This document shows positions 35,830-44,321 of a stretch of 64,000 nt of DNA, in pieces. Positions within the stretch are counted from its first letter, which is position 1, and each line of letters opens with the position of its first letter. Source of the stretch: Arthrobacter castelli DSM 16402. GTDB lineage: Bacteria > Actinomycetota > Actinomycetes > Actinomycetales > Micrococcaceae. The position numbers were made by a program, and so were the translations under genes. The notes beneath the pieces are model-generated. The model searched no databases. It saw only the letters and a list, made by a program, of their open reading frames with translations, and was not told the origin of the DNA. Where the stretch lies: positions 124,001-188,000 of the forward strand of contig NZ_AUMN01000007.1 in NCBI RefSeq assembly GCF_000430705.1, written 5' to 3'.

Positions 35830-36366
35830 ATGTCCTCCACCGATTCCGTCCCGGCAGCTGAGCAGGAAACAGCTCCCGCCGACGATGACCTGTTGCTCGA
35901 GCGACAGCTCTGTTTTGCCCTCAGCGCCGCCTCACGCTCGGTCATCGCTGCCTATCGTCCGGTGCTGGCCCCGATGGGCATTACCCACCCGCAGTATCTG
36001 GTGATGCTGGCGCTATGGGAACGCAGCCCGCGTTCGGTCAAGGACATCAGTGCCGCCGTCATGCTGGAAAATGCCACCATCTCCCCGCTGCTCAAACGCC
36101 TGGAAGCCGCGGAGCTGGTCACCCGGCACCGGCAGCCGGGCAACCAACGCTCCATGAACATCGAGCTGACGGACAAGGGCAAGGAACTGCGCGAGGAAGC
36201 AAGGCAGGTTCCTTCGATCATGGCTGAACGGCTGGGGCTGGAGATGGAGGACGCGGTGCGGCTGAACACGATGATGCAGCGCCTCATTGCCGCCGCCCAC
36301 CGTCCCGCAGAAGGCGACGCCGGAGCAAACGACGCCGCGGCAGACGACTCCGCAACCTCCGAGTGA
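35830..36366 (+). CDS. MarR-family regulator, OhrR-like
   Basis: This 178-residue winged-helix regulator has the OhrR-type opening LERQLCFALSAASRSVIAAY, in which the cysteine is the peroxide sensor, then GITHPQYLVMLALWE and the wing/recognition segment ENATISPLLKRLEAAELVTR. The C-terminal 20 residues are Ala/Asp-rich and appear disordered. The ATG at 35830 follows CAGAAT by six bases with no ribosome site, so it is probably leaderless. An Ohr peroxidase gene is not present nearby, so its regulon is open. The next gene overlaps its stop (TGATG). Confidence 0.85.
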   Translation: MSSTDSVPAAEQETAPADDDLLLERQLCFALSAASRSVIAAYRPVLAPMGITHPQYLVMLALWERSPRSVKDISAAVMLENATISPLLKRLEAAELVTRHRQPGNQRSMNIELTDKGKELREEARQVPSIMAERLGLEMEDAVRLNTMMQRLIAAAHRPAEGDAGANDAAADDSATSE

Positions 36367-37307
36367 TGGACCCGGCACGAACGGACCCGGCACCATCAGT
36401 GACGATCCTGTCCGAAGCACAGTGGCGCCAACGCGAAGAGGACCACCGGCGCCGGGTTGAGCCGTTCACCGAACCGTACCTGCGGCGCCGCTCGGCCGGA
36501 CAGAAGCACCCGGTGGAAGACTTCCTCTTCACGTACTACAGCCACAAACCGGGCCAGCTGCGCCGCTGGCACCCGGGGCCCGGCGTCGTGCTGACCGGCG
36601 AAGCCGCCGCCGAACGCGCATCGTGGAAGTTCCACCGCCAACTCGATGCCGGCGAAGTGGCCGGCCTGGGATTGGAGGTAGGCACGACGGCGGTGGCCCT
36701 GGATCTGCCAAAGTTCGCCGCCGAGCGGGCGTCGGCCGTCGATTTCAGTCGGATCATCCTGGGACGGACCAAGGACCGCAGCCCGCATTTCGGATGCTTC
36801 GGGTTGCATGAATGGGCAATGGTCTACCGGGTGGAGCCCGACGACGTGCGCCATGAGTATCTGCCGCTCCGGCTGGGCAGCAGCGGCACCGACCACGTGG
36901 TCGAGCAGAGCAGGATCAAGTGCTCGCACATCGACGCCTTCCGGTTTTTCACTGACGAGGCCGCACCCCGCAATGAGCTGCAACCGACCCGTCAAACCCA
37001 GCGCGACCTGGAACAGCCCGGCTGCCTGCACGCCAATATGGACCTGTACAAATGGGCGTACAAGCTGTCCCCGGCAATACCCAGCGAGCTGCTGATGGAC
37101 TGCTTCGAACTGTCGTGGCGGATCCGCCGGATGGACATGCAGGCATCCCCCTACGACCTGTCCGACTGGGGGTACGAACCGATCCGGATCGAGACCCCGG
37201 ACGGCAAGGCACAGTACGCCAAGGGCCAGCGTGAATTCGCCGCAGAGGCCCAAATCTTGCGCGCATCGTTATGCAAAGTGGTCGATGATCTGACCCTTTC
37301 TGGCTAG
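36366..37307 (+). CDS. Conserved actinobacterial protein, often named 3-methyladenine DNA glycosylase
   Basis: This 313-residue protein matches, as I recall, a family widespread in actinobacteria whose members carry the label '3-methyladenine DNA glycosylase'. I see no helix-hairpin-helix or AlkA/Tag signature, so the label is doubtful. Recognisable stretches are PVEDFLFTYYSHKPGQLRRWHPG near the start and PGCLHANMDLYKWAYKLSP. Aromatic and Arg/His residues are plentiful. The ATG overlaps the OhrR-like gene's stop, so the two are co-transcribed. Confidence 0.7.
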   Translation: MDPARTDPAPSVTILSEAQWRQREEDHRRRVEPFTEPYLRRRSAGQKHPVEDFLFTYYSHKPGQLRRWHPGPGVVLTGEAAAERASWKFHRQLDAGEVAGLGLEVGTTAVALDLPKFAAERASAVDFSRIILGRTKDRSPHFGCFGLHEWAMVYRVEPDDVRHEYLPLRLGSSGTDHVVEQSRIKCSHIDAFRFFTDEAAPRNELQPTRQTQRDLEQPGCLHANMDLYKWAYKLSPAIPSELLMDCFELSWRIRRMDMQASPYDLSDWGYEPIRIETPDGKAQYAKGQREFAAEAQILRASLCKVVDDLTLSG

Positions 37308-37339
37308 GCTCGACAGTGGGGCCGGACGGAAGGCAGCAG

Positions 37340-37921
37340 ATGAGACGGACAAGTGATGCGTTTGCCCGCTTCCTGTTGCCTGCATGCGCGTCGCTGTTGC
37401 TGTTGACCGCCTGCGCGGACTCAGGCAGCACGGAACCAGGGACCAAGAGCCCGACGGCGACACCACCCGACAGCACAGCCCCGACACCGCCTGGAACCTC
37501 TGCGTCGGCGCCGCCTGAGACCTCAGCATCGGCAACGCCGGGCAGCAGTGACAGCACCGGACCTGCACCGGACGAGGGCCATTACAACGTCGAACTGCGC
37601 ATCACGGTCACCCCGGAACCCGGAGCGGAGCCACAGAAGTACCTCCTGCAGTGCGACGGAACCACTCCGAGCGAGGCCTCCAACGTACCCAAGCCGGAGG
37701 CTGCCTGCGCCCTGGTTGAAAAGTCGGCTCGTGCGCTGTTCTTCACCAAGCCCGACCCCACGATGCAGTGCACCCAGCAGTACGGCGGCCCTCAGACAGC
37801 AACCGTCAAGGGCACCGTCAACGGACGGCCTGTGCAGGCCGAGTTTGCCCGCACGGACGGTTGCGAGATTTCCCGGTGGAACGCCATGGAACCAATTCTC
37901 GGCGCCGGTGGTGTGATGTAG
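37340..37921 (+). CDS. Lipoprotein with a subtilisin-inhibitor-like domain
   Basis: This 193-residue protein has a signal peptide with lipobox LLTAC (cysteine near residue 26) and a Thr/Pro/Ser linker of about 45 residues. The C-terminal domain with four cysteines (LLQCDG, AACALV, MQCTQQYGG, GCEISRW) fits the SSI family of Streptomyces subtilisin inhibitors, in which two disulfides hold a protease-binding loop. GGAAGG six bases upstream sets the ATG. The reactive-site loop around FFTKPDPTMQC differs from typical SSI, so inhibitor function is uncertain. It may protect the cell surface from proteases. Confidence 0.72.
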   Translation: MRRTSDAFARFLLPACASLLLLTACADSGSTEPGTKSPTATPPDSTAPTPPGTSASAPPETSASATPGSSDSTGPAPDEGHYNVELRITVTPEPGAEPQKYLLQCDGTTPSEASNVPKPEAACALVEKSARALFFTKPDPTMQCTQQYGGPQTATVKGTVNGRPVQAEFARTDGCEISRWNAMEPILGAGGVM

Positions 37922-38046
37922 CCATACCCGCCGCTCTCCCGCTGTCACGATTCAGCCCCGGCTCCGCGTGGCCGGTAGACTGGTGGCGCACCAGGGGCTC
38001 GGCATGCGCCGGCCCCGATGACATTTACCCCGCAGGAGTGAGGCAT

Positions 38047-38307
38047 ATGCCCCGAATCGTTGTCGACGTCATGCCCAAGCCTGAGATCCTGGATCCCCAG
38101 GGCAAGGCGATCGCCGGGGCATTGCCCCGGATAGGTCTCAACGGCTTCAGCGAAGTGCGGCAAGGCAAACGATTTGAGCTTGCGGTCGACGGCGACATCA
38201 CCGACGAGGTGCTGGAGCAGGCCCGAACGGCCGCCACCACCCTGCTGTCCAACCCGGTGATTGAGGACGTCACCCGCGTGGAGGTCATCGACGATGGCTC
38301 CGCTTGA
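38047..38307 (+). CDS. purS: Phosphoribosylformylglycinamidine synthase subunit PurS
   Basis: This 86-residue protein is the small bridging subunit of the split FGAM synthase. [17 protein letters not shown] and the conserved [16 protein letters not shown] region are diagnostic. The ATG at 38047 has GAGG/GGAG sites just upstream. It overlaps purQ by 14 bases, forming the purSQL operon. Confidence 0.95.
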   Translation: MPRIVVDVMPKPEILDPQGKAIAGALPRIGLNGFSEVRQGKRFELAVDGDITDEVLEQARTAATTLLSNPVIEDVTRVEVIDDGSA

Positions 38308-39052
38308 GGGCGATGCCGCCGGTGCGCGCATCGGCGTTGTCACGTTCCCCGGCACCTTGGACGACCGCGATGCCGCCCGCGCCGTCCGCCTCGCGGGAGC
38401 CACGCCGGTCAACCTGTGGCACGGTGACGGCTCGCTCCAGGATGTCGATGCCGTGGTGCTGCCGGGCGGCTTCTCCTACGGCGACTACCTGCGCGCCGGT
38501 GCCATCTCCCGTTTCGCCCCATTGATGGGCAAGGTCACCGCGGCGGCCGAGGCTCCCGGCTCGCCGCTGCCGGTGCTGGGCATCTGCAACGGATTCCAGG
38601 TGCTCACCGAGGCGCACCTGCTTCCCGGCTCCATGGTCAAGAACGAGAACCTGCATTTCATGTGCCGGGACCAGAAACTCACCGTGGAGAATGCCTCGAC
38701 GTCATGGACAAACCAGTTCACGGCAGGGGAGCAGATTGTGATTCCGCTGAAGAACCAGGACGGGCAGTTCATCGCCGACGAGCACACTCTGGACCAGTTG
38801 GAGGGCGACGGCCGCGTAGTGTTCCGCTACGCGGAGTCAAACCCCAACGGATCCCGCCGGTCCATCGCGGGCATCTCCAACGCGGCGGGCAACGTCGTCG
38901 GCCTCATGCCCCACCCCGAACATGCCGTTGAGCCCGGCTTCGGACCTGACTCATCCGGCGCTGACCGCCGCTTCGGCGACACCCCGCTGGCCTCGGGCAC
39001 CGACGGCCTGTCGCTGTTCACCTCCGTCCTTAATACACTGCTGGTTGCGTAA
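38294..39052 (+). CDS. purQ: Phosphoribosylformylglycinamidine synthase subunit PurQ
   Basis: This 252-residue glutaminase subunit supplies ammonia to PurL. The class I amidotransferase triad is visible as LGICNGFQ (cysteine) and [10 protein letters not shown] (histidine and glutamate). [15 protein letters not shown] is the N-terminal signature. About 15 residues between the triad and the C-terminus ([16 protein letters not shown]) are a loop often seen in actinobacteria. It starts inside purS and is followed by purL seven bases on. Confidence 0.96.
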   Translation: MAPLEGDAAGARIGVVTFPGTLDDRDAARAVRLAGATPVNLWHGDGSLQDVDAVVLPGGFSYGDYLRAGAISRFAPLMGKVTAAAEAPGSPLPVLGICNGFQVLTEAHLLPGSMVKNENLHFMCRDQKLTVENASTSWTNQFTAGEQIVIPLKNQDGQFIADEHTLDQLEGDGRVVFRYAESNPNGSRRSIAGISNAAGNVVGLMPHPEHAVEPGFGPDSSGADRRFGDTPLASGTDGLSLFTSVLNTLLVA

Positions 39053-39059
39053 GGGAAGC

Positions 39060-41444
39060 ATGACTGAAGAGTTCAACCTGGACACCGTCGAGCACGCGTC
39101 GCGCACTCCTGATTCGGAGCTGCCGTGGGCCGATCTGGGGCTGAGGGAAAACGAGTTCGAGGACATCCAGACGATCCTTGGCCGCCGCCCCACCGCTGCC
39201 GAGCTGGCGATGTACTCGGTGATGTGGTCCGAGCACTGCTCCTACAAGTCCTCAAAGGTCCATCTGCGCCAGTTCGGGGACAAGGTCTCCGAGGCGATGA
39301 AGCAGCACCTGCTGGTCGGCATCGGCGAGAATGCCGGTGTCGTCGACATTGGCGAAGGCTGGTCGGTGACCTTCAAGATCGAGTCGCACAACTCCCCCTC
39401 CATGGTCGAGCCGTTCCAAGGTGCGGCAACCGGCGTCGGCGGCATTGTCCGTGACATCATTTCGATGGGTGCCCGCCCGGTCGCGGTGATGGATGCGCTG
39501 CGCTTCGGCGGCATCGACCATCCGGACAGCCAGCGGCTGGTGCACGGGATCGTCTCCGGCATCGGCAGCTACGGCAACTCGCTCGGGCTGCCCAATGTCG
39601 GCGGCGAAGTGGTCTTCGATCCGGCCTACCAGGGTAATCCGCTGGTCAATGCGCTGGCCGTGGGCGTAATGCGCCATGAGGACATCCGGCTGGCCAACGC
39701 CTCGGGCGTGGGCAACAAGGTGGTGCTCTTCGGCGCCCGGACCGGCGGCGACGGCATCGGCGGCGCCTCGGTGCTGGCATCCGAGTCCTTCGACTCTTCG
39801 AAACCCTCCAAGCGCCCGGCCGTCCAGGTCGGCGACCCGTTTGCCGAGAAGGTGCTGATCGAGTGCTGCCTGGAGTTGTTCGCCGCCTCCGTGGTGGAAG
39901 GCATCCAGGACCTCGGGGCCGCAGGCATCTCCTGCGCCACCTCCGAGCTGGCATCCAACGGCGACGGCGGCATGCATGTGGAGCTGACCAACGTGCTGCT
40001 GCGCGATCCCACCCTGACCCCGGGCGAGATCCTGATGTCCGAGTCCCAGGAACGCATGATGGCGGTGGTGACCCCGGAAAACGCGGCGGCCTTCGAAGCC
40101 ATCATGGACAAGTGGAACGTCGAATACTCCTGGCTCGGCGAGGTCACCGACACCGAACGGCTGGTCATCGAATGGGACGGCGAGGAGATCGTCAACGTCG
40201 ACCCGAAGACCGTCGCCCACGAAGGGCCGGTATACGACCGCCCCTATCACCGCCCCGACTGGCTGGACGAGCTGCAGAAGTCTTCCTTCCGCGCGAGCAA
40301 GCAGCACCAGGAGCGCCCCCAGTCCGGACCCGAACTCGCGGCCGCGGTGCTGGAGCTGATGTCTTCGCCCAATATGTGCTCCAAGGACTGGGTGACCAAT
40401 CAGTACGACCGCTACGTGCAGGGCAACACCGCGTTGGCGATGCCTGATGACGCCGGCGTCATCCGCGTCGACGAAGAGAGCGGCCTCGGCATCGCGGTGT
40501 CCACCGATGCCAACGGCCGCTACAGCTACCTGAATCCCTACGACGGCGCCCGGCTGGCGCTGGCCGAGGCCTACCGGAACGTAGCCACCTCCGGAGCGAA
40601 GCCGATGGCCGTGACCGACTGCCTGAACTTCGGCTCCCCCGAGGACCCGGAAATCATGTGGCAGTTCGCCGAATCCATCCGCGGGCTGGCGGACGCGTGC
40701 CAGGAACTCGGCGTCCCGGTCACCGGCGGCAACGTTTCCCTCTACAACCAGACCTCCGGTGTGGCTATCCCCCCGACTCCCGTGGTGGGCGTGCTGGGAT
40801 TGTTCGACGACGTCGGTCGCCGCACCCCCTCGGGATGGCGCGACGACGGGCAGGCCCTTTACCTGCTCGGCACCACCGCCGACGAGCTGGACGGCTCCGA
40901 ATGGGCCAACCTGCGCGGACACCTGGGCGGCCAGCCACCCGCCGTCGACCTGTCCATCGAAAAGCAGCTGGGCGAGATCCTGATTAATGCTTCGAGGGAC
41001 GGGATGATCGACGCCGCACACGACGTCTCCGAAGGTGGACTGGCAGCGACCTTGTCCGAGATGGCGCTGAGGTTTGGCGTCGGCGCCCGGGTCGGGATCG
41101 ATGAACTCTGCGAGCGCGACGGCATCGACGCGTTCACCGCCCTGTTCAGCGAGACCCAGGGCCGCGCCGTCGTCTCGGTGGCCCGCACGGAGGAAGTGCG
41201 GTTCACCGACATGTGCACGGCCCGCGGTTTCGCCCACCTGCGCATCGGCGTCGTCGACAACCCTCCGGGATCTCCACGCGGCGCGGAGCGCCTTGGTCGA
41301 TCACCGGTGGTCGACCAAGCGAGCGCCAGCGAGCGCGCGGAGACCCAGCCGGAACCCGCCCTGGACGTGCAGGGGCACTTCACGTTGCCGCTGGCCTCAC
41401 TGCGGGAGGCCCATGAGGGGACGCTGCCCGCCTACTTCGGCTAG
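39060..41444 (+). CDS. purL: Phosphoribosylformylglycinamidine synthase subunit PurL, with REP-derived insert
   Basis: This 794-residue enzyme makes FGAM from FGAR in purine synthesis. [22 protein letters not shown] and [14 protein letters not shown] are the expected motifs of the two AIRS-type halves. Near the C-terminus, between GVVDN and [11 protein letters not shown], about 30 residues rich in Arg, Ser, Ala and Glu have no place in the family. They are encoded by a palindromic REP-like element inserted in frame. The enzyme is presumably still active since the gene is essential for purine prototrophy, but that is inference. Confidence 0.95.
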   Translation: MTEEFNLDTVEHASRTPDSELPWADLGLRENEFEDIQTILGRRPTAAELAMYSVMWSEHCSYKSSKVHLRQFGDKVSEAMKQHLLVGIGENAGVVDIGEGWSVTFKIESHNSPSMVEPFQGAATGVGGIVRDIISMGARPVAVMDALRFGGIDHPDSQRLVHGIVSGIGSYGNSLGLPNVGGEVVFDPAYQGNPLVNALAVGVMRHEDIRLANASGVGNKVVLFGARTGGDGIGGASVLASESFDSSKPSKRPAVQVGDPFAEKVLIECCLELFAASVVEGIQDLGAAGISCATSELASNGDGGMHVELTNVLLRDPTLTPGEILMSESQERMMAVVTPENAAAFEAIMDKWNVEYSWLGEVTDTERLVIEWDGEEIVNVDPKTVAHEGPVYDRPYHRPDWLDELQKSSFRASKQHQERPQSGPELAAAVLELMSSPNMCSKDWVTNQYDRYVQGNTALAMPDDAGVIRVDEESGLGIAVSTDANGRYSYLNPYDGARLALAEAYRNVATSGAKPMAVTDCLNFGSPEDPEIMWQFAESIRGLADACQELGVPVTGGNVSLYNQTSGVAIPPTPVVGVLGLFDDVGRRTPSGWRDDGQALYLLGTTADELDGSEWANLRGHLGGQPPAVDLSIEKQLGEILINASRDGMIDAAHDVSEGGLAATLSEMALRFGVGARVGIDELCERDGIDAFTALFSETQGRAVVSVARTEEVRFTDMCTARGFAHLRIGVVDNPPGSPRGAERLGRSPVVDQASASERAETQPEPALDVQGHFTLPLASLREAHEGTLPAYFG
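41267..41346. repeat. REP-like palindromic element inside purL
   Basis: The outer arms GGGATCTCCACGCG and CGCGCGGAGACCC are imperfect complements. The centre carries TTGGTCGA and CACCGGTGGTCGACCAAGCG. The stretch CACCGGTGGTCGA followed by AAGCGAG and ending GAGACCC recurs at the 3' end of metY. Such elements are usually intergenic; this one is translated. Confidence 0.75.
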
Positions 41445-41452
41445 CGTCGACG

Positions 41453-42202
41453 CTACGCGTCCCGCTTCCGGTCGGTGATGGCCCATCTCAGCTCCATCAG
41501 CTCTTCGGTCACCTGCGGGTCTTCGGGGTCGTTGGCTTCGAGCTCTTCCTGGATCTGAAGGGCGTCCTCGTACCGTCCGATGGTGCGCAGCGACCGTGCC
41601 ACTGTCCACTGCGTGACGTGCCGCTGCGCGTCGGTGCCGCACTCGTCGGCCGAGATCTTGGCCAGCCGGAAGTGGTGCAGCGCGCCCCAATGGTCGCCGG
41701 CTTCGTCGAAGTGCCACCCCAGGAAGTTGTGCAGCGTGATCGCCCATTGCGCCGTCCGCGGGTCTTCGGCCTGCTCGGCCATTTCCAGCGCCTTCAGGGT
41801 CCACGCCTCGGTATGCCCGGTGTCGGCGACAGCCAACATGTAGAGGGAATCCACCCCCAGGAACAGCAACCCGTGCTCGGCGGCCTGATTCGCGGCGCGT
41901 TCGAGCACCGAGATCGCCAGCGCCTTGTGCCCGGTCGAGGTCAGGATGCGGCCACGTTCCAGCAGCACCCGCGCCCACACCGCCGGATGCTGGCTGGCAT
42001 GGGACTCGGAAACTTCGGCCAGCGCCTCCTTGGCTTCCTCGAACCTCTCCTGCAGCGCCATCGCTCGGGCGACCTGCGTGGCCAGCTCGGCCTGCTCGAC
42101 GTCGTCGTACTGCCCGCCGAGCAGCGCCTGCCGCAACCGCTCCTCAGAGTCCGCCGGGTCGGAGAAGTCCCACAGAATGTCCAGCAGCTCGGGAGTCAGC
42201 AT
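41453..42202 (-). CDS. TPR-like repeat protein
   Basis: This 249-residue protein is almost all helical tetratricopeptide-like repeats; examples are ALQERFEEAKEALAEVSES, HKALAISVLERAANQAAEHG and GDHWGALHHFRLAKISADE. No enzyme motif is present, so it is presumably a protein-binding scaffold. The ATG at 42202 has GGAGG three bases upstream. It overlaps the YjbR-like gene by seven bases and ends head-on with purL eight bases away. Confidence 0.75.
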   Translation of the reverse strand: MLTPELLDILWDFSDPADSEERLRQALLGGQYDDVEQAELATQVARAMALQERFEEAKEALAEVSESHASQHPAVWARVLLERGRILTSTGHKALAISVLERAANQAAEHGLLFLGVDSLYMLAVADTGHTEAWTLKALEMAEQAEDPRTAQWAITLHNFLGWHFDEAGDHWGALHHFRLAKISADECGTDAQRHVTQWTVARSLRTIGRYEDALQIQEELEANDPEDPQVTEELMELRWAITDRKRDA

Positions 42203-42591
42203 GATCCTCCGGCCGCCAGTCCGCTCCACTTGAGCGCTTCACGGTCTTTGCGCGGAAGGGACTCCACCACGAGGTCGTACGAGTCTTCAATCATGTCCCG
42301 GATCATATCTGCCGGCAGGGCACCGTCGCAGCGCACGCCATTCCAGTGCGTCTTGTTCATGTGATACGCGCCGGTGATTTCGGTGTGTGCGGCGCGCAAC
42401 TGTTCGGCCAGCGCCGGCTCGCACTTGAGGCTGACGCTCAACTCTGCGGAGTCCAGATCGGCCAGCGCGAACATCTTGGCCTTTCCCCCGGGGCCGCGCA
42501 CCTTGAACACCGACGCCTCGGGCCCAAACGGGAAATCTTCGAATGTGCCCGGCAGAGCCAGGCATGCGCTTTTCAGTTCTGCTGCCTGCAT
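42196..42591 (-). CDS. MmcQ/YjbR-family DNA-binding-like protein
   Basis: This 131-residue protein fits the MmcQ/YjbR family (CyaY-like fold). PGTFEDFPFGPEASVFKV, KMFALADLD and HMNKTHWNGV are the family's conserved segments. Function is unknown; some relatives may bind DNA. It is followed by the overlapping TPR gene, so the pair probably shares a transcript. Confidence 0.85.
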   Translation of the reverse strand: MQAAELKSACLALPGTFEDFPFGPEASVFKVRGPGGKAKMFALADLDSAELSVSLKCEPALAEQLRAAHTEITGAYHMNKTHWNGVRCDGALPADMIRDMIEDSYDLVVESLPRKDREALKWSGLAAGGSC

Positions 42592-42672
42592 GTTCTACAG
42601 CATAGTGGCGAGAGCCTGCCCCGCCGGCCGTTTCACCGGCGGGCTCGCCCACGACAGCCGACGGCGACCGGC

Positions 42673-43089
42673 TCACAGTCCCAGCCGCGGCGCCTCGATT
42701 GCCGGACAGGTGTCCATCACGACGTCGAGCCCGGCTGCTGCTGCCCGCGCCGCAGCGTCCTCATCGATCACCCCGAGTTGCAGCCACACAGCCTTCGCCC
42801 CCGCTTCGATCGCCTGGTCCACCACCGCGCCGACACGCTGCGAATTGACGAAACAGTCCACCACGTCGATCTGCCCGTCAATGTCGGCCAGTTTCCGGCA
42901 GCCGGTGGCACCGTGCACGCCTTCGCCCTTGAGATTGACCGGGATAATCTCCATCCCCAGCCGCTGCTGGATGAACTGCCCGACCCCATACGCCGGGCGG
43001 GCGGTATTGGTGGAGAGCCCGACGACGGCCCACCGGCCCTGGGTGGTCAGCAGCCGTTTGACGGTGTCCGGGTCGTTTACATGGGCCAT
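42673..43089 (-). CDS. CoA-binding-domain protein, YccU-like
   Basis: This 138-residue protein is a single CoA_binding_2 Rossmann domain. WAVVGLSTNTARPAYGVGQF is the nucleotide-binding start, followed by IIPVNLKGEGVHG, VWLQLGVIDE and DVVMDTCPAIEA. Such proteins bind CoA or nucleotide but lack a known reaction. AAAGG six bases before the ATG sets the start. A paralog of the same fold lies beside metY at 51260-51760. Confidence 0.85.
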   Translation of the reverse strand: MAHVNDPDTVKRLLTTQGRWAVVGLSTNTARPAYGVGQFIQQRLGMEIIPVNLKGEGVHGATGCRKLADIDGQIDVVDCFVNSQRVGAVVDQAIEAGAKAVWLQLGVIDEDAAARAAAAGLDVVMDTCPAIEAPRLGL

Positions 43090-43256
43090 GTGGCGCCTTT
43101 CTGTGCTGCCGACACCGGCTCCGCTGCCGGCATCGCGTCGATATGTTACAAACCGGATTTGTCGGCCTGTCGCTGCATCCAGTTTAGTTGGTGGCAGTAT
43201 CCTGTCGTCAGTGACGGGCGAGACCCAACCGATGCTGAGACCAATCAGGGAGCACC

Positions 43257-44171
43257 ATGTCCAACAAGGTCGCACCACACTTCCATCCTGCCCTGCCCGT
43301 CTCATTCAACGCGCTACACCGCAGCTCCGGGACCGGCGCTGACCGGCAGGCGATACTGCGGGACATCAATCTGGATGTCAACGCCGGTGAGTTCGTCGCC
43401 ATCGTCGGACCTGCCGGGTGCGGCAAATCGACGCTGCTGCGGGCCACGGGAGGCCTGGACACCAGCGGCGGCGGAACCATCACCATCGGCGACACCCCGG
43501 TGGCCGCAGTGGACAATCGGTGCGCCGTGACTTCCGGACCGAGCCAGCTGTCCACCGAACACACCATCCAGGCCAACGTGGCGATGGGCCTGCCGATCGG
43601 TACCAGCGCCAAGCATGGCAAGGCCAAGGTCGCCGAATTGTTGAACCTGCTGGGCCTGGAGCAGTTCGCCAAGCTCTGGCCGAGCGACCTGCCCGCCGGA
43701 CTGGCCGAGCGCGTCGCACTGGCGAAGGCGCTGGCCCGCAACCCCGGCGTGCTGCTGCTCGACGAACCGTTCAGCACCCTCGATGCCAGGACCCGCGCAA
43801 AGACGCAGGAACTGCTGCTCGATATCCACCGGGTGGCTCGCACCACGGTGCTGATGGTCACCGACGCCGTCGACGAAGCCCTGCAGCTGGCCGACCGGAT
43901 CATTGTCCTCGGCTCCTCGAAGACCAACACCGACGATGGTGAGGCCGTCACCGACGACGCCGACGTCGTCCAGGGCCGGATCCTGAAACACGACACGCAG
44001 GACAGCGGCAGCGGCACGTCCAAGGACGGCGGCGGACCGAGCATCGGCTCCAGCATCGTCCAGGTGCTCGATGCTCTCCCCCTGCGCCCCCGCGATATCA
44101 ACTCCACCTCGCTGGCGCGCGTGCGCGATTCCCTGCTGGCCGCCGTCGGCGTCGGCAACAAATCCAAGTAG
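43257..44171 (+). CDS. Divergent ABC transporter ATPase-like protein
   Basis: This 304-residue protein follows the SsuB/TauB pattern. Walker A (GPAGCGKST) and Walker B (VLLLDEPFSTLDA) are intact. The signature motif is degenerate, reading LPAGLAERV where LSGGQxQRV is expected, and the H-loop histidine is missing (VTDAVDEAL instead of VTHDVDEAL). A Q-loop glutamine is in GPSQLSTEH but in an unusual setting. The 80-residue Asp/Ser/Gly-rich C-terminus is extra. No permease or receptor is adjacent. It may be a regulator or a poorly active ATPase. GGGAG four bases before the ATG sets the start. Confidence 0.78.
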   Translation: MSNKVAPHFHPALPVSFNALHRSSGTGADRQAILRDINLDVNAGEFVAIVGPAGCGKSTLLRATGGLDTSGGGTITIGDTPVAAVDNRCAVTSGPSQLSTEHTIQANVAMGLPIGTSAKHGKAKVAELLNLLGLEQFAKLWPSDLPAGLAERVALAKALARNPGVLLLDEPFSTLDARTRAKTQELLLDIHRVARTTVLMVTDAVDEALQLADRIIVLGSSKTNTDDGEAVTDDADVVQGRILKHDTQDSGSGTSKDGGGPSIGSSIVQVLDALPLRPRDINSTSLARVRDSLLAAVGVGNKSK

Positions 44172-44321
44172 CCTCGACAAACCCAGGAAAGGTACCGCCG
44201 GCGCCGGGCGTATAGCTTATGACCCACTACGCCGGTAGCATCCCCGCAAGGCAGTTTCAGGCGAATCTCCACTGGTAGGAGGCGGCGGCGTCAACATTGC
44301 CTCAGGCTTGCCCTGCGAGCA
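44172..44321. other. Intergenic region between two convergent genes
   Basis: These 150 bases lie between the ABC-like gene and the beta-propeller gene. I see no gene and no clear hairpin terminator. Confidence 0.5.

Noticed and set aside
37768-38046. Upstream extension of purS
   Set aside because: The added residues do not match PurS, overlap the end of the lipoprotein gene, and the ATG at 38047 has a ribosome site.
39252-41237. 661-codon minus-strand frame opposite purL
   Set aside because: This is an antisense shadow with no recognisable domain; purL is certain.
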